This document shows, piece by piece, positions 36,819-44,842 of a DNA stretch of 64,000 nt. A program made the position numbers and the translations under genes. The notes under the pieces were generated by a model. That model ran no database searches, was not told the origin of the DNA, and saw only the letters and a list, made by a program, of their open reading frames with translations. Within the stretch, counting starts at the first letter, position 1, and each line of letters opens with the position of its first letter. Origin of the DNA: UBA1366 sp047602575. GTDB taxonomy: Bacteria > Bacillota > Clostridia > Oscillospirales > Ruminococcaceae. Location: NCBI GenBank assembly GCA_047602575.1, contig JASGGY010000001.1, positions 186,001 to 250,000 of the forward strand, in the 5' to 3' direction.

Positions 36819-38259
36819 GTGGGGTTGTTTTTTTGTATACTAGGTGCGGCTGCCCTGCTGGGGATTGCCGCACTGATACGAGCAAAGCGCATGGAAGCGC
36901 CCCCGCCGGAGAGCCGTTCGTTTACCGTGGGCGTGGACGACCTCGACGCGCAGCGCCACGCCAGCAATCTCTCGCGCATGATCCGCATCGCGACGGTTTC
37001 CGACCGTGAGAGCGACGATTTATCAAAAATTTACGAGATGCACCGCTGTCTGCAGCAGCTCTATCCCCTCATCCACAGCCGGCTGGAGAAGCTTGACCTC
37101 GACGGCGCGCTGCTGTTCCGGTGGAAGGGGCGGCTGCCGCGCTGCAAGCCCATTCTGCTGATGTCGCACATGGACGTGGTGGAAGCGTCCGGAAGCTGGA
37201 AATATCCGCCGTTTTCCGGCACGATCGCCGACGGGAAAATCTGGGGACGCGGCACGGTGGACACCAAGGGCGCTTTGTGCGCGATTCTTGAGGCGGTGGA
37301 GCATCTGCTCGAATCGGGCTTTGTCCCGCGGCAGGATGTTTACATCGCGTCCTCCAACAACGAGGAAATCACCGGTGACGGTGCGGTCAAAACGGTGGAG
37401 TACCTTCATGCCAGAGGGGTGGAGCTTGAGCTTGTCATGGACGAGGGTGGCGCTGTTATGGGCGGAATGCTCGGTGCGGACGCTGCGTCGGCAATGATCG
37501 GCGTTGTGGAAAAGGGGCGCGCGAACGTCCGGTTCTCCGCGCATTCTCACGGCGGACACGCGTCGATTCCATTTCGCAACAACCCGTTTGCACGGCTTGC
37601 GCGCTTCATCGACACGGTGGAGTCCCACCCGCCGTTTTGCAAAAAAATCAACCCCACGGTAAAAAAAATGTACGCCGCAATGGCGCCCATCATGCCGCTG
37701 AAGTACCGCTTTTTCCTCGGCAATCTCTGGTTGTTCGGCGGGCTTCTGCCGCGGATTCTCTCCCGCATGGGCGGGCAGGCGGCGGCGCTCGTGCAGTCCA
37801 CCTGCGTGTTCACCATGGCGCAGGGCAGCCACGGTGCGAATGTAATTCCGGAAACCGCAACCGTGACGGCAAATCTGCGCTTCATCCAGCACGAGCCGAT
37901 GCAGCCCACCCTCGCCAAGCTTCGAGCGGCTTGCCCACAAAAACCACATCGACATGGAGATCATCTCCGGCTACGACTGCTGTCCGGCGGCGGATACCAG
38001 ATCCTATGCCTATCAGAAGGTCGTGAGGCAGATCGGCGAAACCTTCGGCGGGATACCGGTTGTGCCGTATGTGATGCTTGCGGGAACGGATTCGCGGCAT
38101 TACACGAAAATCTGCGACTGCGTGCTGCGCTTTGTTCCGCTGACATTTTCGGAATCCCAGCAGAAATCCGCCCATGCGGTGGACGAAAACCTCAACGTCG
38201 ATTCCCTCGCCCGCGCGGTGGTGTTTTACACAAAGCTGATCGAGTCCTACGGCAATTGA
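36819..38259 (+). CDS. M20 family metallopeptidase (one frameshift)
   Basis: Zinc-dependent exo/dipeptidase or carboxypeptidase of the M20/CPS1 type. An N-terminal membrane helix (GLFFCILGAAALLGIAALI) comes first. The metal site follows: LLMSHMDVVEA (His, Asp), WGRGTVDTKGA (Asp), SSNNEEITGDGA (catalytic Glu-Glu), and GTDSRHYTKI near the C-terminus (His). An extra base at about 37923 (AAGCTT-C-GAG) breaks the frame; removing it gives LAKLERLAHKNHIDMEIISG and a 479-residue enzyme of normal size. Start is a GTG with GGAGGGGG upstream. Probably intact in life. Confidence 0.85.
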
Positions 38260-38305
38260 ATAAAATGAATACCGCCCGGTTCATATAAGAAGCGGGCGGC
38301 TGTTT

Positions 38306-40096
38306 TTATTTACCGGGGGAATAGGTGAAGGTAACGGAAATCTTGCTGACGGCAAGCGAGCCGATGTCCAGGTTCACGGGGGACACGTTGTCCAGCGAGC
38401 CGTCGGCGGTGCGGGCATCGTCGGGTGCTTTGGACACCCAGCTGTTATACAGGTTGACCCGTGTGGTGTTTTCGTCGTCGGAGTTGGTGTAGAAATCCTT
38501 TTGCGGGGTGAAAGGCTCACCGTTGATTTCGATGCGGTCAATGGTGATGATATAGCCGGGGAACAGCTTTTCACCGTTGAAAATACCCAGCGCGGAAAAC
38601 GACACGCCCTTTGCGATGCCGCTTTTGCTGAAGTCGAGGCTGACCGTGTAAGTTCCCGCTTTTTTGATCACAACGTTTTCGGCGACAACGCCGTCGCTTT
38701 TCGAGGCGGGGTCGTATTTATCGCCGACGCTGTAGGTTTTGGAGTAATCCGCGCTGCTGTACATAATCCATGCCACGGCGGTGTTTTCGTCCGCTTCCAC
38801 GGCGGTTTCGTTGTCAAAGGAAGCTGGCGCTGCGGCGAGGGTTTCGTTGATGCGGTTCTGTGCATTGTCCTTAACCGCCTGCTCGGTCAGATTTTTCTGA
38901 GCGGTATAGCTGCGGGTGGAGAACAGCTCTGCAATGCCTGCGTCAAGGATTTTTCCGTCATCGCGGGAGTAGAGGTTGTTGCAGTCCCACAGCACGGGGC
39001 AGTAGTTGTACAGGTCGCAGTTGTCGAGGAAATTGGAAATGAACTTGTCGGTGTCGGCTTTGGGCGTATGACCGTCAGTCAGCACGCCGTATTCGCCCAG
39101 CACAACGCCGTAGCCCGCATCGGTGAATTTAGTCAGCAGCTCGAGCAGCTGGTTCTGTTCTTTATAATCCCTGATTTTGCCCCAGTGGTTGAGTCCGTCC
39201 GTTCCGCAGTAATTCCACGGCGTGTAGTAATGCACGGAAACAAGCAGCTTTGCGTTGGCGGTGTCGGTGGGCATTTTATAACGGTCGTCCACGGTTTTCT
39301 GCACGTCGGTGTTATAGCCGGCAATCAGCAGGAAGCGCAGTGCGTTGTTGCCGCCCGTCGCGCGGACGGTGTCCACAAAGGTCTGGTTGATGAGGTTTGC
39401 GGTTTCATAGCACTGATCCTCAGAGAGCGAGCCGGAGTCCTTCGCCACGTCCTTGTCGTTGAGCCGGTCGCCCAGTTCCTCGTTGGCGGATTCAAAAATC
39501 AGATAGTCGGAGTAGTTCTTGTACCGCGTGGCGATCTGCGTCCAGATGGATTTGTACATTTCCATCGCCTTGGTGCGGGTGGCTTCGGTCTTTGAACCGA
39601 ACATGCCCCACCAGCCGCCGTCCCAGTGGTCGTTGATAATGACGTACATCCCCGCGTTCAGCCCGTAGTTGATGATTTCTTCAACGCGGGCGAGGTATGC
39701 GTCGTTGATGGTGTAGTCGCCGCTTTCGTAAGCGATGGCGTTGGTCCAAGCGATGGGAACCCGCATCGAGTCAAAGCCCGCTGCTTTCATGCCGTCCACC
39801 ATTGCCTGCGTGGTGATGGGCTGTCCCCAGAGGGTTTCAAAATGAGAAGGGGCTTGGCTGTTGTTCGCGCTGTGTCCGTAGGCTTCCATGGTGTTGCCCA
39901 GATTGACGCCGTTGCCCATGAGCGTGACCAGCTCGCTTGCGGTCAGGTCCGAGCGCATTTCGCCGCTTGTCGCCTGGGGCGCGTTATTTTTTGTGGGGGT
40001 GCTGGTGTCGTCACCCGCGCAGCCGGTGAGCAGCAGCGCGCCCGCCGTCAGTGCCGCCGCAAGCGCAGAAAGAGTTTTCGTGCGTTTCATAATCAT
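38306..40096 (-). CDS. GH5 cellulase-like lipoprotein with C-terminal beta-domain
   Basis: Surface endoglucanase-type enzyme. The signal peptide (TLSALAAALTAGALLLTGCAG) carries a lipobox. The GH5 domain, about residues 40-420, shows GVNLGNTMEAYG, FDSMRVPIAWTN, IINDHWDGGWWG, the acid/base Glu in LIFESANEE and the nucleophile in VVLGEYGV. Subfamily not assigned. The last 170 residues (from about 440) form a beta-rich module starting AVAWIMYSSADYSKTY, perhaps a carbohydrate-binding domain. The ATG at 40096 is 5 nt after AGGA; the next ATG (40090) is also possible. The promoter is at 40153-40181 and its leader is duplicated at 40686-40750. Confidence 0.85.
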   Translation of the reverse strand: MIMKRTKTLSALAAALTAGALLLTGCAGDDTSTPTKNNAPQATSGEMRSDLTASELVTLMGNGVNLGNTMEAYGHSANNSQAPSHFETLWGQPITTQAMVDGMKAAGFDSMRVPIAWTNAIAYESGDYTINDAYLARVEEIINYGLNAGMYVIINDHWDGGWWGMFGSKTEATRTKAMEMYKSIWTQIATRYKNYSDYLIFESANEELGDRLNDKDVAKDSGSLSEDQCYETANLINQTFVDTVRATGGNNALRFLLIAGYNTDVQKTVDDRYKMPTDTANAKLLVSVHYYTPWNYCGTDGLNHWGKIRDYKEQNQLLELLTKFTDAGYGVVLGEYGVLTDGHTPKADTDKFISNFLDNCDLYNYCPVLWDCNNLYSRDDGKILDAGIAELFSTRSYTAQKNLTEQAVKDNAQNRINETLAAAPASFDNETAVEADENTAVAWIMYSSADYSKTYSVGDKYDPASKSDGVVAENVVIKKAGTYTVSLDFSKSGIAKGVSFSALGIFNGEKLFPGYIITIDRIEINGEPFTPQKDFYTNSDDENTTRVNLYNSWVSKAPDDARTADGSLDNVSPVNLDIGSLAVSKISVTFTYSPGK

Positions 40097-40097
40097 C

Positions 40098-40165
40098 CGC
40101 TTCCTGTTTTTAAATATCGGGTTTCCCGCGCCGCGGGGGAATTTACGCAATGAGTATAACACGGC
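40098..40165 (-). repeat. GH5 promoter/leader segment, original copy
   Basis: This stretch holds the Shine-Dalgarno AGGAAGCGG, a hairpin TTCCC..GGGAA around CGCGGCGCG, AAATTCCCCCGCG, and the -10 TATACT. A near-identical copy (about 85% over 68 bp) lies at 40686-40753 without a downstream gene. Confidence 0.8.
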
Positions 40166-40181
40166 AATTCGGGGATTTCAA
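40153..40181 (-). promoter_or_regulatory. Sigma-A promoter for the GH5 cellulase gene
   Basis: On the minus strand TTGAAA (40181-40176), 17 bp, TATACT (40158-40153). Confidence 0.75.
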
Positions 40182-40210
40182 CAAGAAAAACAAACACATC
40201 AAAGACATTT

Positions 40211-40226
40211 CTGTAAACGTTTCCTG
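40211..40226 (-). promoter_or_regulatory. cre/LacI-type operator upstream of the GH5 gene
   Basis: TGTAAACGTTTCCTG resembles the CcpA cre consensus (TGWAARCGYTWWCA) with a central AAACGTTT palindrome. It sits about 30 bp upstream of the -35. Confidence 0.5.
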
Positions 40227-40305
40227 AAAGATTGAAAAATGCGTGCGGGTATGTTATAATGATGTTTTAGCAGAAGATAAACTATGAAATGAGGAGGAGA
40301 TTGTC

Positions 40306-40653
40306 TTGGAATGGTTCCCAATTGTATTCGTGTTATTTTTGTGTATCTTTGCGGTGGTTTTTATCAGCACACTGGTGCGGGGTGTGCTGACATGGGGGAA
40401 AAACAACGCCGCCCCCGTGCTGACCGTTGGCGCGGTGATCCGCGCAACACGCGAGGCGCATCGCAGTCATCACACCGGAAATGATATGATGGTCAGCGGA
40501 TCATACAGCAGATATTACGCGACCTTTGAATTTGCTTCCGGATCTCGGATTGAGCTGGCTGTGCCGCATTATGAAATCGGTATGCTTGCCGTAGGCGACC
40601 GCGGACAGCTGACATTTCAGGGGACGCGGTTTATTAAATTCGAGCGGATATAA
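40306..40653 (+). CDS. DUF2500-type membrane protein, copy 1
   Basis: 115 residues with one N-terminal membrane helix (FPIVFVLFLCIFAVVFISTL) and a small beta-domain facing the outside or cytoplasm: YYATFEFASGSRIELAVPHYEIGMLAVGDRGQLTFQGTRFIKF. DUF2500 has no known function. It begins at a TTG, with GAGGAGGAGA about 6 nt upstream. A diverged paralogue follows at 40796. Confidence 0.8.
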   Translation: MEWFPIVFVLFLCIFAVVFISTLVRGVLTWGKNNAAPVLTVGAVIRATREAHRSHHTGNDMMVSGSYSRYYATFEFASGSRIELAVPHYEIGMLAVGDRGQLTFQGTRFIKFERI

Positions 40654-40685
40654 GTGTCGGCTTATGATAAACGGGTCAAACTATG

Positions 40686-40753
40686 CCGCCTCCTGTTTTG
40701 AATAGGGGGTTTCCCGTCCTGCGGGGGAATTTACGAAATGATTATAACACGAC
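40686..40753 (-). repeat. Orphan copy of the GH5 promoter/leader
   Basis: Matches 40098-40165 almost base for base, including the Shine-Dalgarno (CAGGAGGCGG), the hairpin with changed but paired bases (CCCG..CGGG), AATTTACG and the -10 (TATAAT on the minus strand). No start codon or gene follows it. It lies between the two DUF2500 genes. Confidence 0.75.
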
Positions 40754-40795
40754 GCTGTGTTATAATGGCTTATTGACAGAAAAGAGGGCTTGCTT

Positions 40796-41215
40796 ATGGA
40801 ACATGGCGGAATTTTCGCCTTATTATTTTTCTTGATGGTAATTTTCTTATACATCTGGCAGATATTTGACCAGATCAGGCGGAGAAACCCGTTCAGACGT
40901 CTGGAGGAGTTGTTTAGACGTCTGCGGCGCGTGTCGAGACCGCCGCTCGGTAGAGAACAGGCGGTTGTGAAAGCACGGCGCACGGACGGGTGTTACAAAG
41001 AACAGTGGAGATACGGACGATACGCTTTTGGGGATGAAAAGTATTGTGTGCAATATTATGTGCAGTTTGAATTAAAAACCGGCAGACTGATGGAGCTGGA
41101 GGTCAGCGCAAAGGAATACGGGCGCATCCACGAGCGTGATCGTGGGACGCTGGAGTGGCAGGGCGACTGTTTCGTGCGCTTTCATCGGCAAAACTACCGC
41201 AAGCCGGAAGAATAA
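40796..41215 (+). CDS. DUF2500-like membrane protein, copy 2
   Basis: 139 residues. One membrane helix (GGIFALLFFLMVIFLYIWQIF) is followed by an Arg-rich stretch (RRRNPFRRLEELFRRLRRV) and a beta-domain, YVQFELKTGRLMELEVSAKEYGRIHERDRGTLEWQGDCFVRF. That domain lines up with copy 1 and is related to DUF2500. GAGGG lies 7 nt before the ATG; a TATAAT is at 40761-40766. Function unknown. Confidence 0.75.
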   Translation: MEHGGIFALLFFLMVIFLYIWQIFDQIRRRNPFRRLEELFRRLRRVSRPPLGREQAVVKARRTDGCYKEQWRYGRYAFGDEKYCVQYYVQFELKTGRLMELEVSAKEYGRIHERDRGTLEWQGDCFVRFHRQNYRKPEE

Positions 41216-41227
41216 CCGCAACACGCT

Positions 41228-41282
41228 TTAAGAAACCCTTAAGAAACATCCCGCGTTTTTCTTTGGAAACCCGTTGTAGAAT
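41228..41282 (+). promoter_or_regulatory. Promoter region of the two-component operon with direct repeat
   Basis: TTAAGAAAC occurs at 41228-41236 and again at 41239-41247, one helical turn (11 bp) apart, just upstream of the -35 region of a TAGAAT -10 (41277-41282). This layout is typical of an OmpR-family activator site, so the regulator may control its own operon. Confidence 0.6.
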
Positions 41283-41319
41283 AAAACTACGGATTCATCC
41301 GGCTGAAAGGAAACAGAAC

Positions 41320-42030
41320 ATGGCAACTGAAATCACACCGCGCATTCTCGTTGTGGACGACGACCGCGACATCGTCGGCGCAATCGCAAAGCTGCTCGAG
41401 CTGGAGGGCTATCAGATCACGCGTGCTTACAATGGACTGGAAGCGCTTGAGAAGCTGGCGGAATGCGACATCCAGCTGATTCTCATTGATGTGATGATGC
41501 CAAAGCTCGACGGGCTTTCCGCCGTGATGAAAATCCGTGCAACCAGAAATATCCCCATCATCGTTCTTTCAGCCAAATCAGAGGACAGCGACAAAATCAT
41601 CGGACTTTCCATGGGTGCGGACGATTATATCACCAAGCCCTACAACCCGATGGAACTGGTCGCCCGTGTGCGCGCTCAGCTGCGGCGGTATCTGCACTTA
41701 GGCGACATCGGCAGCGGCGCGAAATCCGGCAGGCTGTGCATCGGCGGGTTAGAGCTTGATTCGGACGCGAAGCAGCTTTACGCCGATGGCGAGCCGGTGA
41801 AGCTAACCGCAACGGAGCTGAAAATCGTAGAGCTTCTCATGCGCAATGCCGGACGGATTTTTCCGGCGGAGGAGATTTACGAAAAGGTCTGGAACGAGGA
41901 TGCGTTTTCGGTGGAAAACACGGTCATGGTACATATCCGGCATATCCGCGAGAAGATTGAAATCAACCCGCGTGAGCCGAAGTATCTGAAGGTCGTATGG
42001 GGAATCGGCTATAAAATGGAGAAGCTGTAA
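41320..42030 (+). CDS. OmpR-family response regulator
   Basis: DNA-binding partner of the kinase just downstream. The receiver domain holds the acidic pair in VVDDDRDIV, the phospho-acceptor Asp57 in LILIDVMMP, the Thr/Ser in IIVLSAKS and the Lys in DDYITKPYNP. The C-terminal winged helix ends with HIRHIREKIE and YLKVVWGIGYKMEKL. About 236 residues. AAAGGAAAC lies upstream of the ATG at 41320. Its stop is 31 nt from the kinase start. Confidence 0.93.
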   Translation: MATEITPRILVVDDDRDIVGAIAKLLELEGYQITRAYNGLEALEKLAECDIQLILIDVMMPKLDGLSAVMKIRATRNIPIIVLSAKSEDSDKIIGLSMGADDYITKPYNPMELVARVRAQLRRYLHLGDIGSGAKSGRLCIGGLELDSDAKQLYADGEPVKLTATELKIVELLMRNAGRIFPAEEIYEKVWNEDAFSVENTVMVHIRHIREKIEINPREPKYLKVVWGIGYKMEKL

Positions 42031-42061
42031 GCTTTTCTTCAAACGACGGGAGATGCGGAGA

Positions 42062-44425
42062 ATGAAATTTATTCACTGGGTTACACCGCTATGGGCGCGG
42101 ATTACGGCATTCGTTGTGCTGGCGGCGATGATGTTCGCAGGGGCATACGAAGGCTCGAAATGGAAGGACGCGGAACGGTATCAGTCGGAGCTGGCATATT
42201 CAGATTCGGCGCAGGATGGGGCGATGGAGCAGATTACGGACGAAAACCACAATTTGGCGAGAAATCTCTATGTTTATGCGATTGCAGACAGTGTGTATCA
42301 CAACAGTGCCTATTCGTGTACAGATCGCTTTCGCAGTCAAGCGGAGGCATATTTGTTAAACTGGAATATCAGCGCGAATTTAAATACTTCCACAATTTCC
42401 GGCGAATTTGCAGACAATTATAATTATTACATTACCTGCGACGGAAAAACCTTTACCAATATGGCAGCGGCTCCCACGCAGGAGCAACTGTCATCGGATC
42501 AGTATTATTCCTGTTATAACGCAGGGTATGCGGTTATCCGTGATTCTGACGCATATGAAAACCGTTGGCAGAGCAATGAGGATTGCACAGCGTGGGTAAC
42601 AAGTTTTGGCGCGTATACGCTCGGTGCTTGCTGGGTCAATGATTTCAATATGGATAATGTGTTTGAAAACAGCACGACACCCGGACTTGCGGGACGGTTC
42701 GGCTTCTGGCAGGGCTCGGATATCCTTTATGACATGCAGACGGATGCGCAATATTATCTGCATACCAGCCTGCTGTCAAGCTACCAGTTAGATGATAGTT
42801 TTATTGTCGATAACGGGGAAGAAGATGAGGATTATCCCGACACCGAGAACATCAGCGCACAGGAGCAAGCCATCATACAGGCAGTTTATCAGGCAAGCTA
42901 TAAAAAGCAGATTACCTTTGACGCGCTGACGGTTTATGCCGCGCCCAAGGACAGCTATATTGCAGCAAAGATTGCCTCCATTCAGGATAAGTATGACACG
43001 GTTCAAAACAGCAAAACCAGAATGATGGTGTGCGGGGGTATCATTTGTCTGGCGGGGCTTTATTTACTTGCCACGGCGGGCTACAGCCGCAAAGAACGAA
43101 AATTCCGCGCAATTTCGTTTGACAGGGTGTATGCGGAGCTTATGATCATCGCGGGCGTGCTGGTATTTGTCATTATCAATTCCGTGTATGATGATTATTT
43201 TCATAGCTTATACAGCTTTTATAGCAACAAGGACGGCGCAAGTCCCGTGTTTGCCGGCATTCTCACAGCTTGCGGGCTTGCCGGTGTCGCACTTATACTT
43301 TCCCTTTCCCGTCGGCTGAAAGCACGCTGCTTCCTGCGCAGTTTGGGTCTGCCAAAAGTGTTCCGATATCTTATGGGAAAGCTGACAGCAGGTATGATCT
43401 GGCTTTACCGAAACGTGAAAAGCGGTAAAACCAAGAAAATGCTGGCATTGTTTATTCTGCGGGATGTGATTTTTATCCCACTTGCGGCAATTCTGGTACT
43501 GCTTGCAGTATTCGACTATGACGCTATCGCTTATTCGCTGTGTTTTCTGGCGATTCTGGCGGTGCTTTATGTGGCACTCAACGTTCGGGATTACCGCGCG
43601 GTATCGAAGCTCAGCGAGCAGATTGAGCAAATTCACGGCGGGAATACCGGCGAAACCGTTGAGGAAACCTCCGTGCTGCACGTTGCGAGCGTTCAGCTTT
43701 CGGAAATCGCCGCGGGCATGAAAACCAACATCGACAAGCAGGTGCGCGCCGAGCGCATGAAGGTGGAGCTGGTCACAAATGTTTCCCATGATTTGAAAAC
43801 ACCGCTGACCTCCATCATCAGCTACATTGATTTGCTGCAAAAAGAAGACCTGCCCGACGCGGCACGGGATTACGTGCAGGTGCTGGAAAAGAAAAGCGAT
43901 CGGCTTAAAAACATCGTCGCGGATCTGTTTGATCTGGCAAAAGCAGCGAGCGGGGTTGAAATCGAACGCGAATCCCTTGACGCGGTGGTGCTACTCAATC
44001 AGATTATCGCCGATATGGACGACAAAATCCGCGAAAGCGGACGCGAGCTGCGCATACAGATTGTGCCGGAAACCGCGCACATCAGCGGCGACGGCAAGCG
44101 CCTTTACCGCGTATTCCAGAATCTCATTGACAATGCGCTGAAATATTCGCTCAAAGGAACGCGGATTTTTATTAAGCTCACAACGGAAGCCGGATTGGTG
44201 CATATCGCGATCAAGAACACGTCAAGCTACGAAATCAAATTCACCGCCGATGAAATCACCGAGCGCTTCAACCGCGCCGATGCGTCGCGCAGCGAAGATG
44301 GAAACGGGTTGGGTTTATCTATCGCAAAAAGTTTTACCGAAGCTTGCGGCGGTACGTTCCGCATCACGATTGACGGAGATTTGTTCGTCGCCGAAACCAG
44401 TTTTCCCGCACAAAGTGATAAATAA
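42062..44425 (+). CDS. Multi-pass sensor histidine kinase
   Basis: Sensor of the two-component pair. One N-terminal membrane helix is followed by an extracytoplasmic domain of about 290 residues with no family I recognise. A block of five or six membrane helices covers about residues 325-510. Then come HisKA with the H-box NVSHDLKTPLTS (His576) and HATPase with NLIDNALKYS and EDGNGLGLSIAKS. The signal is unknown; the large outer domain suggests a cell-envelope or extracellular ligand. ATG 42062 is 9 nt from GGGAG; the in-frame ATG at 42053 is too close to it. Confidence 0.88.
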   Translation: MKFIHWVTPLWARITAFVVLAAMMFAGAYEGSKWKDAERYQSELAYSDSAQDGAMEQITDENHNLARNLYVYAIADSVYHNSAYSCTDRFRSQAEAYLLNWNISANLNTSTISGEFADNYNYYITCDGKTFTNMAAAPTQEQLSSDQYYSCYNAGYAVIRDSDAYENRWQSNEDCTAWVTSFGAYTLGACWVNDFNMDNVFENSTTPGLAGRFGFWQGSDILYDMQTDAQYYLHTSLLSSYQLDDSFIVDNGEEDEDYPDTENISAQEQAIIQAVYQASYKKQITFDALTVYAAPKDSYIAAKIASIQDKYDTVQNSKTRMMVCGGIICLAGLYLLATAGYSRKERKFRAISFDRVYAELMIIAGVLVFVIINSVYDDYFHSLYSFYSNKDGASPVFAGILTACGLAGVALILSLSRRLKARCFLRSLGLPKVFRYLMGKLTAGMIWLYRNVKSGKTKKMLALFILRDVIFIPLAAILVLLAVFDYDAIAYSLCFLAILAVLYVALNVRDYRAVSKLSEQIEQIHGGNTGETVEETSVLHVASVQLSEIAAGMKTNIDKQVRAERMKVELVTNVSHDLKTPLTSIISYIDLLQKEDLPDAARDYVQVLEKKSDRLKNIVADLFDLAKAASGVEIERESLDAVVLLNQIIADMDDKIRESGRELRIQIVPETAHISGDGKRLYRVFQNLIDNALKYSLKGTRIFIKLTTEAGLVHIAIKNTSSYEIKFTADEITERFNRADASRSEDGNGLGLSIAKSFTEACGGTFRITIDGDLFVAETSFPAQSDK

Positions 44426-44479
44426 AATTTCTGCAAGCCCTATGACAATCGTCTGGCTGAAAAGCATTGCTCAATTTTA

Positions 44480-44660
44480 CCCCCCAGAATGGAATCACAA
44501 ACCATCAGCTAAATCACAAAGCAGCAAAGAAAATCAAAGAATAAGCCATAAAACAATGGGTTTCCAAAGGGTACGCAGCTGTCGCGCACGACAGCTTGAC
44601 CCTCTTGGTGGCGGTGTGTCGATGCTGCCGTGCGCGGCAGCACGGGCAACGCCCCCTGAC
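44480..44660 (-). repeat. Dispersed double-hairpin element, copy 4 (with nested hairpin insertions)
   Basis: On the minus strand: CAGGGGGCGTTGCCC, an extra hairpin GCTGCCGCGCACGGCAGC, linker CGACACACCGCCACC, then AGAGGG with a second extra hairpin AGCTGTCGTGCGCGACAGCT, ACCCTTTGGAAACCC, ATTGTTTTAT and a tail down to GGAATCACAAACC. It fills most of the gap between the histidine kinase and the GH2 gene. Confidence 0.75.
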
Positions 44661-44679
44661 AAAGGTTATATCTACAACA

Positions 44680-44716
44680 AAAATCTCCGGTTCGTGCCGG
44701 AGGTTTTTTTCGTGGG
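44680..44716 (+). terminator. Hairpin upstream of the GH2 gene
   Basis: CTCCGG pairs with CCGGAG across TTCGTG, with T-run TTTTTTT behind. It may end transcription from the two-component operon. Confidence 0.75.
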
Positions 44717-44842
44717 ATAAACGTTTTAGATACGAAAGTTTCACTAAAAAACCGAAAAAATGCGTTGCGCTTTTTGACCGTGCATGGTATTATGAATACG
44801 ATTACGACTTTTACAAATGCACAACGCGGAAAGGAACCATTT

